A stretch of DNA of 64,000 nucleotides from Algoriphagus sp. AK58 (lineage in GTDB: Bacteria > Bacteroidota > Bacteroidia > Cytophagales > Cyclobacteriaceae): positions 310,001 to 374,000 of the forward strand of contig NZ_QEIG01000008.1 in the NCBI RefSeq assembly GCF_014324365.1, written 5' to 3'. The first letter of the stretch is position 1. Every line of letters begins with the position of its first letter. Of this stretch, positions 24,624 to 33,511 are shown one piece after another. The translations under genes and the position numbers were made by a program. The notes under the pieces were generated by a model that saw nothing but the letters and a program-made list of their open reading frames with translations, had not been told where the DNA came from and made no database searches.

Positions 24624-25123
24624 TCAAGGCTAAAGAACAAGGAATCGACTTTTGGTCTTGCAGGCAGTGCTTGGAGGTTGTTGTATAAATGTCCGAGGCG
24701 GACATATTGGGAAAAAGCCGAAATCGAAAATCAGACTGTAAGGCAAAGGAAAAGGAGCTACTACTTAAGTGATAATACAACCAAATGAGGTAATCCAAAC
24801 CTTTCCCAAATAGCAAAAAAACAACACCTTAATTAGTTATAAAACCAAATTGAATCTCACCACAATTTAAAAAGAGGGGGAAATAGTAAAACAGCCTAAA
24901 CAATAATTTATTTTATTGATTTTCAGTTATTTATAAAGCATATTTTTTCAAATCAACTCCCGACTACTCCTTTATTTTTTCAAAACTCTACCATTTAGGA
25001 GGCCAGAGGAGACAGAGTTAACATACCATATTTTTTGGATAAAATGATGGATAGATGGGGTAAATCATAAGTCTAACTTTATGATACACTTTTCTTTAAC
25101 CATTTCCATTTAACCAATAAAAC
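24624..25123. other. 500-bp intergenic region upstream of the first SusC gene
   Basis: A/T-rich, no gene seen on either strand. I could not find a confident Bacteroidota promoter (TTTG about 20 bp before TAnnTTTG). A TAACTTTAT string at 25074-25082, about 42 bp from the SusC start, also occurs at 39204-39212 ahead of the DPP-IV-like gene and could be a -7 element with a changed last base. Confidence 0.4.
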
Positions 25124-28100
25124 ATGAAATCAATAATTACTCGACTACAAAACAAAAATATAGTTGCCCTGCTGGTGACCCTATTTTTGTGCGGGGTATC
25201 CATCTCGAATGGATTTGCGCAAAGCAGAATATCAGGTACCGTTGAAGATAATTCAGGTCTTTTACTTCCAGGTGTCACTGTACTTGTTTCAGGAACAACC
25301 CTAGGAACAGTAACAGATATTGATGGAAAATTCACCCTCACTGTTCCACAAGGATCCGAACGTCTTACTTTCTCCTACATAGGATATATCACCCAGCAAA
25401 TTGAGATCGGGTCACAAAGCGTCATTCGTGTGGTTATGCAGGAAGATTCCAAAAACCTAGATGAATTCGTGGTTACGGCTTTAGGTGTACAAAGGGAAAG
25501 AAAAGAACTTGGCTACACAGTACAGGCCCTAAAACCAGAGGACCTGATCACAACCCAAGACAACAACATAGTAAATACCCTAAGCGGAAAAATTGCCGGT
25601 GTTCAGGTGACCAATAGTGGATCTCAGATCGGTGCTTCCTCAAGAATTATCATTCGAGGAAATGCTTCATTTGCTGGAAACCAACCACTATTTGTGGTAG
25701 ATGGAGTGCCGATCGACAACTCGACCACTAACCTTGACGGAAATGGGGGATTGGATTATGGAAATGCCGCTGCCGATATAGATCCCGAAAACATCGAATC
25801 TTTAACTGTTTTGAAAGGGGCAAATGCGGCTGCACTCTATGGGAACCGCGCTGCCCACGGGGTTATCTTGATTGAAACCAAAAAGGGCAAAAAAGCCCGG
25901 CAAGGACTGGGAGTAGAAATTAACTCTTCGATGGTTTTTGATGTACCCAGCTACTTCATGAATTTCCAAAATGAATACGGAATCGGAACTCGGGGAGGTG
26001 AGTATGACTATCAACAATACCTACAGAGAAATCCGGGTTCCAACCTTACTTACAATGAATACGCTAAGCGGTTTAGCTACAACTATGTAAATGGGATAGG
26101 CGGAGGAGTTCAGGAAAATGCAACTTCCTGGGGACCAAGATATGATGCAGGACTTTTATTGGATCAATGGATCAAAGGCCCAAACAGTCCTTGGGAATCC
26201 AATCCTAACAATATCCAAGACAACTTTTTTCAAACTGGGACTAATTACATTAATCAGGTCGCAGTGACAGCAAGGGGTAAAGAAGCATTCGGAAGAGTAG
26301 CCTTCTCCAATCGTAAAATGACAGGTATTTTCTTCAACACCGATCAGACAGTAAATACGCTCAATGCCAACCTGACTCTGAATCCTCATGAAAAGCTGAC
26401 TGTGGGAACCAATTTCAATTATGTCAATAGGCAGAGCGACAATCTCCCGGTGGTTTCCTATGGATCAATGACCAAATTGGCTTGGGGTGCCTTCAGACAC
26501 ATTCCCTTGAATGAGGTCAGAAAAGTTTATGATGAATTCGAAAACGAACAAGGTAGCGGGTACAATCTCAACCAGAATAACTTTTTCTATGAATTGAGAC
26601 TAACCAATGCCATGAACCGGGAACGCTTCTATGGAAATGTGAATGTTGCCTATCAGATTAATGACTGGCTGACTGCAAATACAATTGTCGGATTGGACTA
26701 CTACGATGAGATTCGAAAATCCATCACTTTGTCAAGAACCCGGGCAAATATTAACAATAGGATGGGGGGTCAATTTTCCCAGTCAGATCAAAGTAGACAG
26801 GAATTCAACACAGACATCCGTTTGGACTTCAATAAATCCTTTGAAAATGACATTTCCTTAATCGGTCTTGTGGGGGGAAACTTCCGTCAAAACAAATTCA
26901 GCAGCATGACCCTAAGTGCACCTGATTTGAACGTGCCTGATCTGTTTAATATCGGTAATGTCAAAGGTACTCCAGGCACGGGGATGTTTGATAGTGTAAA
27001 AGAAAACTACAGTATATACTCTTCAGCAACTTTTGGATACAAAGGGTACTTTTTTGCTGGGGTGACTGCCAGAAACGACTGGAGTTCTACACTTCCCGAA
27101 GAAAACAGATCCTATTTCTATCCCTCTGGAAATATTTCTGTAACCCTATCAGAGGCCTTGGATTTCAAAACAAAGAATTTCAGCCATTTACAGTTAAGAG
27201 CCAGTGTGGCCAAAGTCGGTTCGGACACCGATCCTTATCAATTGATGGGTACCTACACCACTACCCTCTTTAATAACATCGCCTTGTTCAATTCACCGGC
27301 AACCATGCCTCCGGCCAACCTCCGGCCCGAAATGACTACTTCAACAGAAATCGGGGCTGATTTCAGATTCTTCAACGACCGGCTTTCTTTAGATGCTACC
27401 TATTATAACCAAGTCACTGAGGATATGATCCTCAACGTGCCAACCGCCAGGACAACAGGATATGCCTCTCAATTGATCAATGCAGCGAAAATTCAAAATA
27501 CAGGTATTGAACTTATCATCAGAGGTCTGGTGATGGACAGGGGAGATTTCCGATGGAATGCCACCCTCAACTGGGCAAAAAATAACAGCACAGTAGTAGA
27601 ACTCTATGGAGGTTTGGAAAATATCACCATCAGTCCTGGGTTTGGTGGGGCAAGATTAGTGGGTACCCCAGGCCGGCCTTGGGGAGACATCAGCGGGCTT
27701 CCCTATGTGAGAGACGAAAACGGCAACATCAAAATTGCTCCTAACGGCACCCCAATGACTACCAACCAGCAGAAAATTTTGGGGAATGTGACTCCCAAAT
27801 GGATAGGAGGTCTTCAAAACACCTTCAACTACAAAAAGGTAAGTCTTGGCGTATTGTTGGATTGGAGAAAAGGAGGGGACTTTTTCAGCGGAACATACTG
27901 GCACTCTTATCCCACAGGAGCATTCACTAATACGGTACAAAACAATGTCCGTGAAGAAGGCATCATTGTTCCTGGGGTGAAAGGTGACGGGACTCCAAAT
28001 GATGTCAGAATTTCCGCTCAGGACTATTACAACGGCGCTTGGGTATGGAACAATCACGAGTATTCTATAATCGACGGATCTTACTTGAAACTTCGAGAAT

Positions 28101-28324
28101 TGACTTTAGGATACACATTTAGTGTAGGCAAACTTCAGAATATTGCCGTCTCCGCATTTGGACGAAATCTCGCCATCATTTCAAGAAGCGCCAAAGCCAA
28201 AGAGCTTGGACTCGATCCAGAGGCGGCTTCCCAGATGGGCGGAGGCGAAAGAGGTACCGGTTTTGAAAACTTCATGGCTCCTACCACCAGATCCTATGGT
28301 TTTAACCTCAGGTTAAATTTCTAA
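25124..28324 (+). CDS. SusC/RagA-family TonB-linked outer-membrane transporter
   Basis: 1066 residues. Signal peptide to about 33 (G-F-A-Q). A carboxypeptidase-D-regulatory-like domain follows (I-S-G-T-V-E-D to about 110, with T-D-I-D-G-K-F-T). The plug begins V-V-T-A-L-G-V-Q-R with the TonB-accessible region and contains R-G-N-A-S and P-L-F-V-V-D-G-V-P, both SusC hallmarks. The 22-strand barrel fills the rest and ends N-L-R-L-N-F. It should import a large oligomer together with the SusD protein 62 bp downstream. A sulfatase three genes later suggests a sulfated substrate. Confidence 0.97.
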   Translation: MKSIITRLQNKNIVALLVTLFLCGVSISNGFAQSRISGTVEDNSGLLLPGVTVLVSGTTLGTVTDIDGKFTLTVPQGSERLTFSYIGYITQQIEIGSQSVIRVVMQEDSKNLDEFVVTALGVQRERKELGYTVQALKPEDLITTQDNNIVNTLSGKIAGVQVTNSGSQIGASSRIIIRGNASFAGNQPLFVVDGVPIDNSTTNLDGNGGLDYGNAAADIDPENIESLTVLKGANAAALYGNRAAHGVILIETKKGKKARQGLGVEINSSMVFDVPSYFMNFQNEYGIGTRGGEYDYQQYLQRNPGSNLTYNEYAKRFSYNYVNGIGGGVQENATSWGPRYDAGLLLDQWIKGPNSPWESNPNNIQDNFFQTGTNYINQVAVTARGKEAFGRVAFSNRKMTGIFFNTDQTVNTLNANLTLNPHEKLTVGTNFNYVNRQSDNLPVVSYGSMTKLAWGAFRHIPLNEVRKVYDEFENEQGSGYNLNQNNFFYELRLTNAMNRERFYGNVNVAYQINDWLTANTIVGLDYYDEIRKSITLSRTRANINNRMGGQFSQSDQSRQEFNTDIRLDFNKSFENDISLIGLVGGNFRQNKFSSMTLSAPDLNVPDLFNIGNVKGTPGTGMFDSVKENYSIYSSATFGYKGYFFAGVTARNDWSSTLPEENRSYFYPSGNISVTLSEALDFKTKNFSHLQLRASVAKVGSDTDPYQLMGTYTTTLFNNIALFNSPATMPPANLRPEMTTSTEIGADFRFFNDRLSLDATYYNQVTEDMILNVPTARTTGYASQLINAAKIQNTGIELIIRGLVMDRGDFRWNATLNWAKNNSTVVELYGGLENITISPGFGGARLVGTPGRPWGDISGLPYVRDENGNIKIAPNGTPMTTNQQKILGNVTPKWIGGLQNTFNYKKVSLGVLLDWRKGGDFFSGTYWHSYPTGAFTNTVQNNVREEGIIVPGVKGDGTPNDVRISAQDYYNGAWVWNNHEYSIIDGSYLKLRELTLGYTFSVGKLQNIAVSAFGRNLAIISRSAKAKELGLDPEAASQMGGGERGTGFENFMAPTTRSYGFNLRLNF

Positions 28325-28386
28325 TTCCTTGGGGATAAATAAGTAAACATAGCAAACATTGAAAACAACCATAAATGGTTTGAAAT

Positions 28387-29868
28387 ATGAAAAATATACT
28401 TAATCATAAAATCTGTAAAATACTGGCAATCTGCACCTTGCTAACGGCAATTTCCTGTACTGAGGATTGGACAGAAATGAATATCAATCCAAATCAACCT
28501 TCTGTGGTGCCTGCATCCAACATTTTCGGAGCAGGGCTCACCGCAGTGGCAGGTCAGCTTTTTGGCGAACGTATTGGAATCTATTATGCAGGTACTTGGT
28601 CTGGCCAATTGGCAGCGATTGGCGCGGGGGATTATGAATTCAGGGTAGACATCAACAACGGGCAGTGGGACAACTTGTTCAGAGGGATGGCCCTATTTGA
28701 AGATGCAAGGGTCAACGCTGTCAGAGAAGGAAACAATAACCTCGCGGCTGTTTCCCTGATTATGAAAGCTTTCACCGCTCAGCAGGTTTCTGATATGTGG
28801 GGTGATATCCCCTATTCTGAGGCGTTTCGTCTAAAAGAAGAAGGGATCTTGAACCCGGTATTTGATTCCCATGAAAAAGTCTATACACAGATATTAAAAG
28901 AATTGACGGATGCTAACAATATGCTTGCTGCCGGTGCAGGAACTATTGGTGTCGGAGACTTTATGTATGCAGGAGACATTATTAAGTGGAAAAAATTTGC
29001 AAATTCTCTGCGATTGAGAGTGGCTATGCGAATGTCAAATGTAGCTCCTCAGGCCGCCGCTGCTCAATTATCCCAAGTTTTGGGAAATCCCGCAGCAAAT
29101 CCTGTGTTTGAAGTCAATTCGGACAATGCCTACATGAGATGGCCGGGAATAGCTACAAACAACATCGAGCCTTGGAGAGCTAGACTTGGTGTATCCACTA
29201 ACAAGCAAGATCAATACAGAACTAACCATGACTTGATCAGTCGTCTACTTGAATTGGAAGACCCAAGACTACCCGTGTATGCCGACAAGAACCAACTTGG
29301 AAATTATAATGGATACAAAATGGGAATAGGTCAATCAGGCTTTCCATTGAATAATAATCAGGGTGTCTCTCATATTGGAAATAGATTTGGCTATGATGAC
29401 CGGGGATTCTCTCCATTTATGCATGCTGCGCAAGTTTGGTTTATCAAAGCCGAAGCACATGAAAGAGGCCTTGTGCCAGGCAATGCTCGGGAAGCCTACG
29501 AAAGGGGAATTACCATGGCAATGCTAGACAATGGAATCGCCCAGGCTGATATTGAGAAATACCTTCAAAGACCTGAAGTAGCGTGGGGATCGGGCGCCAA
29601 ACCCAATCTAGAAAAAATTAGACTACAAAATTGGATTTCACTCTATAAGCAAAGCGTGGAAGCTTGGTCTGAAAATCGAAGAACCGATGTCCCTATGTTG
29701 GTCAATGTATCAAATGACTATGCCAATAACCACAATCGCCCTCCATTTAGAATGGCTTATCCTGCCAACGAGATCGCCTTTAATGAAAGCTATCCCAACA
29801 CGGTAAAGCAGGTGGATATTTTCTATGGAGACAAGCTGTGGTGGGATACACGACAAGGAGTATATTAA
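28387..29868 (+). CDS. SusD/RagB-family surface lipoprotein
   Basis: 493 residues. The signal ends in L-T-A-I-S-C with Cys24 as the lipid-anchor residue. Mature sequence starts T-E-D-W-T-E-M-N-I-N-P-N, the familiar SusD opening, and the protein is of the SusD-like_2 type (V-S-D-M-W-G-D-I-P-Y-S-E and F-A-N-S-L-R-L-R-V-A-M-R are strongly conserved). It caps the SusC barrel from outside and captures substrate. A strong hairpin follows at 29876-29905. Confidence 0.95.
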   Translation: MKNILNHKICKILAICTLLTAISCTEDWTEMNINPNQPSVVPASNIFGAGLTAVAGQLFGERIGIYYAGTWSGQLAAIGAGDYEFRVDINNGQWDNLFRGMALFEDARVNAVREGNNNLAAVSLIMKAFTAQQVSDMWGDIPYSEAFRLKEEGILNPVFDSHEKVYTQILKELTDANNMLAAGAGTIGVGDFMYAGDIIKWKKFANSLRLRVAMRMSNVAPQAAAAQLSQVLGNPAANPVFEVNSDNAYMRWPGIATNNIEPWRARLGVSTNKQDQYRTNHDLISRLLELEDPRLPVYADKNQLGNYNGYKMGIGQSGFPLNNNQGVSHIGNRFGYDDRGFSPFMHAAQVWFIKAEAHERGLVPGNAREAYERGITMAMLDNGIAQADIEKYLQRPEVAWGSGAKPNLEKIRLQNWISLYKQSVEAWSENRRTDVPMLVNVSNDYANNHNRPPFRMAYPANEIAFNESYPNTVKQVDIFYGDKLWWDTRQGVY

Positions 29869-29875
29869 ACTTCAA

Positions 29876-29905
29876 TCTCCCACCGGATATCATTCCGGTG
29901 GGAGA
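29876..29905 (+). terminator. Strong intercistronic hairpin after the SusD gene
   Basis: 12-bp perfect stem TCTCCCACCGGA/TCCGGTGGGAGA with a 6-nt loop, 8 bp past the SusD stop. It lacks a T-run, so it may stabilise the upstream SusC/SusD mRNA or reduce read-through rather than fully terminate. Confidence 0.6.
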
Positions 29906-29958
29906 ATTATACAAATGTTTGATTTCAACCCCATGTAGTTTCTTCTGAATCCAAGTGT

Positions 29959-31686
29959 ATGGCAACTCGACTCACGCTTTCTTTACTCACCCTGCTTCTT
30001 TTCGGATTTTCCATTCTTTACTGCAGCACTATTCAAAAATCCACCTATTTCAATCCTGCCATTAACGAAAATGCGAATGGATTACATGGATATATTGGAT
30101 ATAGCACGCTAAAGAGACCTGAGGGCTATGGTGCCGGTATTGGTTTTTATACAGCGGTTTGGCCTTTGGTGGAACAACCCCTGGCAGGTTTTCAGATTGG
30201 CTTGCCAGGAAATTGGATTACTCCCGATAATCCGGACAATAAAGACATTCCTTGCTGTCCGGAAGGAACTATTGCCAGAACTTGGGCACCGCGAGGCCCC
30301 ACTTGGTCAAGTGTGTTTCAGACTCAAGAAGGTGGCTTGGGCTATTGGAGAGGAAACAGATACCATTATGGTTCACCTAAGTTCAGCATGAATGGAGTAC
30401 CCGATTGCTATAATTCAGAAATCGCATCTCCAGGATGGCCTTTTTTCTACCGGGCCGAGGCCTTGCCAGACGATCAATTGGGCATTGCCCAACTCAGTAA
30501 CAGAATTTTGGTTCCACCTGACGGAATTACATTTGAAGGAGATCTGGAGGGTAGGTTTTTGGGATATACCCACATGGCACTTCCACTTACTGAGGCAAAG
30601 CCAGGTCCTCCTCCCACAGGAAATCAAAGTTGGACACTTTTCCTCAACTCGGAAAACTTCAAAGGACCGGTTGCTTTCTACATTCCGGAAATGTGGAGCA
30701 GACTGTCCAAAGAATATAAAGCAATTGAAGGAATGGGACTGGATACCCGCCCGGGAACCATGGGCGGAGGCGGTGCTATGGAAATCAACACTGTCCCTTC
30801 CTTTGAAATGAAAGACCAAAATGGAGAACTCTACATCAAAATCCCTCAATTGCAATTTCCGGTAAATGAAAACGGGCAGTCTGTACTGGTCCAGGATGTC
30901 ACCTATTATTCCAAAGACGCCCTTTTCAATCACCTATTGGAATGGAAGAAAAACGGAAAGGCCTACTCCGGAAAATTTGACCAGGCGCATACCTGGAAGC
31001 CGGAGCTAAACCCAAGACCACTTTCCTTAGACCAAGGTGCAAGCCTCAACAACGGTGGGGAGAAATTGACTGGATTGGAAAACGTGCTCCAAACCGTGAC
31101 AACCCAAACCAATGCATTTGGATTGGAATGGAAGGAAAACCCCATCTCCAAGCCAGGCCGTTTCCCTCAGTACTTTAAAAAGGTAGGCGATAAGCGAGTA
31201 GCCGTAAGTCCTGAGGAAGTTCCACAAGCACTCAGAGAAAAAGAATTTGCAAAGGCTGGATCAGAAAGTCATTACATCAACTGGAGGGACGGAAATGAAA
31301 TCGTGGAAGGAAACTTCAGAATTGATAAAAGTCTACCCTATACTTCTCCGACAACCGGTGCATGGGCCAACCCCGGCCCTGCCTCTGAGTCCACATCGGT
31401 GCTCCTGAAGGATGGGTCAACGGTCACGTATAAGTGGTATAAGTTCGTGGACCAGCCTTCATTCCAGTCTTTAGGTTGGACAAAAGAAGAAAAAGCAGCC
31501 TTACAGAAATTTGTGGAACAAATCCACAAGACTTGGACCATCGACCAAGAATACATGGCTCCTCCCAGCACAGGAAAGCTTGTCGCCATCGATCCTGTCC
31601 TGATTGTCACCCCTCCAAAGGGAATGGAATATGGCTACGTACCTATTGTAGTGAGGCAGGAAAAAACCATGATTTCATCCAGGTAA
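29959..31686 (+). CDS. Unknown exported protein of the SusC/SusD locus
   Basis: 575 residues; I do not recognise the family. An N-terminal hydrophobic stretch (about 4-21) is followed by Cys22, but Tyr precedes the Cys, so a lipoprotein anchor is uncertain; it is exported or membrane-anchored. The mature part is rich in Trp, Tyr, Pro and Gly. It includes a C-C pair near residue 98, a G-Y-W-R-G-N-R-Y-H-Y-G segment and repeated aromatic clusters, which look like a carbohydrate-surface protein. No catalytic motif is evident. It lies between the SusD and the sulfatase genes and probably works on the same substrate. Confidence 0.75.
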   Translation: MATRLTLSLLTLLLFGFSILYCSTIQKSTYFNPAINENANGLHGYIGYSTLKRPEGYGAGIGFYTAVWPLVEQPLAGFQIGLPGNWITPDNPDNKDIPCCPEGTIARTWAPRGPTWSSVFQTQEGGLGYWRGNRYHYGSPKFSMNGVPDCYNSEIASPGWPFFYRAEALPDDQLGIAQLSNRILVPPDGITFEGDLEGRFLGYTHMALPLTEAKPGPPPTGNQSWTLFLNSENFKGPVAFYIPEMWSRLSKEYKAIEGMGLDTRPGTMGGGGAMEINTVPSFEMKDQNGELYIKIPQLQFPVNENGQSVLVQDVTYYSKDALFNHLLEWKKNGKAYSGKFDQAHTWKPELNPRPLSLDQGASLNNGGEKLTGLENVLQTVTTQTNAFGLEWKENPISKPGRFPQYFKKVGDKRVAVSPEEVPQALREKEFAKAGSESHYINWRDGNEIVEGNFRIDKSLPYTSPTTGAWANPGPASESTSVLLKDGSTVTYKWYKFVDQPSFQSLGWTKEEKAALQKFVEQIHKTWTIDQEYMAPPSTGKLVAIDPVLIVTPPKGMEYGYVPIVVRQEKTMISSR

Positions 31687-31776
31687 TTCTGTTTGCAATG
31701 AAAAGATTTTGTTCCTAAGAACAGTAAACCCAAATAGTCTAGCTTAGCGTAATCCCCCAAAAAACAATTTTTCCAG

Positions 31777-31827
31777 CTCGTTAACTCATTTTCCATCCTA
31801 GAAAAACATGGAAATCCAGTTAACGAG
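31777..31827. promoter_or_regulatory. Long imperfect inverted repeat upstream of the sulfatase gene
   Basis: Outer arms CTCGTTAACT (31777-31786) and AGTTAACGAG (31818-31827) pair perfectly; inner ATTTTCCAT and ATGGAAAT extend the stem with a one-base bulge. The structure ends 25 bp before the sulfatase ATG. It may be an operator or an mRNA hairpin between cistrons. Confidence 0.5.
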
Positions 31828-31851
31828 TGCTTATTTCCGACACTAACTTTC

Positions 31852-33441
31852 ATGAACTTGTTGAATAATTACCCTTCTTATAACTCAAGAACATCATCAG
31901 ACTCCGCTGTCCATTGGCTGGTTTTGGTGATTTTGCTAGGGTTTTCTTCCCTGGAGGTAAGTGCTCAGCAAGACCTGGGAAATGCTCCAAGACCAAATAT
32001 CATCATTTTCTTGACGGATGATTTGGGCTATGGGGACTTAGCTTGCTATGGCAATCCCATCATCAAGACTCCCAACTTGGATCAATTTGCAAGAGAAGGA
32101 GTCCGAATGACTGACATGCATTCTGCCGCAACAGTCTGTTCTCCATCCAGAGCTTCCCTTCTCACCGGGAGAAATGCCTACCGAAGCGGGTTTTATAATA
32201 TTGCCGGCTTTTTCGGAACTACTTTATACAAGGCAGAAATCACCTTGCCCCAATTGCTCAAAACAGCAGGCTATGAAACAGCCTTTTTTGGAAAATGGCA
32301 CCTATCCAAATTGGAGTCCCCGACCGAGGTTTCGGTAAATGAAATGGGCTTTGATTATTCCCTGGCCACTTCAGTAAATGCATTCAACACAGGTCCAAAA
32401 AATCCGGATAAATTCATCAGAAATGGCCAAGCTGTTGGTGTGATGGAAGGCTGGTATGTGGACATTATCACCGAAGAAGCTGGTAAATGGATCTCAAATC
32501 GAAAAGATCATAAACAGCCTTTTTTCATGATCATTTCCAGCAATGAACCTCACACGCCTATCGACCCACCCAAAAAATTCGCTGACTTATACGACAACCT
32601 GGAAACAGATCAAGCCGAACTAACAACAAGGTATGGAGGAGTCCCGAGGCCGGAAAAGGACATCTCAACCTATCAAAAAGAATACTACGGTACAGTTTCC
32701 CAGCTGGATGACACCTTTGGGAGATTCATGAAATTCCTGGAGGAGCAGGGACTAAGGGAAAACACCCTGGTGATATTCACCAGTGACAATGGCCCTGAAT
32801 ATCCCGTGACCCTACTAGAATCCAACGGTGAATGGGAGGACCCAATCCGGGACAAATGCTTTGGCACTCCGGGAGAATTGAGGGGAATGAAAAGATACCC
32901 CTATGAAGGTGGGCATCGGGTTCCTGGAATCGTCCGCTGGCCAAAAATGATCCCCGCCGGTACAGTAAGCGATAAATTATTCAACGGCACCGACTTTCTC
33001 CCGACAATTTGCAATCTCGCCGGGGCTCCGCTACCCGATGGAGTCAAATTAGATGGAACAGACGCCTTCAACGCTTTCCTGAATAAAGATTACGAAAGGT
33101 CGGTTTTACCCATTTGGTTTTTTCTATTGAACTCATCCCATATGCCCGGTATGGCTCAAATGGCTATGCGGGACGGGGAATATGTAGTGATTGGAAGACT
33201 TACTCCTGACTGGAAAAACTTTTCCAATTCTCACCTGAAAACCAATTTTCAGCCTGTAGATTGGCTTAAAACTTCCGTACCTACTGAATTTGAATTGTAC
33301 AACATCAAAAATGATGTAGCCCAAAAACATGACCTAGCCCGGGAAGAAAATGAAACAATGATGAAGTTGATCCCAAAAATGCAGCGCCTATGGCTTGAAA
33401 TCAGAGATGAAGGCCCGTGGTGGGGAAGAATCGAAAACTGA
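31852..33441 (+). CDS. Exported arylsulfatase-family (formylglycine-dependent) sulfatase
   Basis: 529 residues. A hydrophobic signal ends near residue 40 (V-S-A-Q-Q). Metal-binding D56-D57 lie in F-L-T-D-D-L-G-Y. The activation motif C-S-P-S-R-A-S-L-L-T-G-R (Cys96) is the site converted to formylglycine, so the cell needs an anaerobic or copper-type maturase elsewhere. G-K-W-H near 150 and T-S-D-N-G-P-E further on are other sulfatase landmarks. It removes sulfate esters from a carbohydrate or aromatic compound, probably the ligand of the neighbouring SusC/SusD pair. Confidence 0.95.
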   Translation: MNLLNNYPSYNSRTSSDSAVHWLVLVILLGFSSLEVSAQQDLGNAPRPNIIIFLTDDLGYGDLACYGNPIIKTPNLDQFAREGVRMTDMHSAATVCSPSRASLLTGRNAYRSGFYNIAGFFGTTLYKAEITLPQLLKTAGYETAFFGKWHLSKLESPTEVSVNEMGFDYSLATSVNAFNTGPKNPDKFIRNGQAVGVMEGWYVDIITEEAGKWISNRKDHKQPFFMIISSNEPHTPIDPPKKFADLYDNLETDQAELTTRYGGVPRPEKDISTYQKEYYGTVSQLDDTFGRFMKFLEEQGLRENTLVIFTSDNGPEYPVTLLESNGEWEDPIRDKCFGTPGELRGMKRYPYEGGHRVPGIVRWPKMIPAGTVSDKLFNGTDFLPTICNLAGAPLPDGVKLDGTDAFNAFLNKDYERSVLPIWFFLLNSSHMPGMAQMAMRDGEYVVIGRLTPDWKNFSNSHLKTNFQPVDWLKTSVPTEFELYNIKNDVAQKHDLAREENETMMKLIPKMQRLWLEIRDEGPWWGRIEN

Positions 33442-33511
33442 TTTAAAATCATCTTTTTTAATGAAATTACCATAAAGTAAATCGGCCACTAACCAATCAA
33501 AAAGCATTCAA

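Noticed and set aside
25074..25082. TAACTTTAT shared with 39204-39212, as a common promoter or operator for the SusC and DPP-IV-like genes
   Set aside because: Nine A/T-rich bases also occur by chance (a similar string lies near 7367), and no matching TTTG box is at the right distance.
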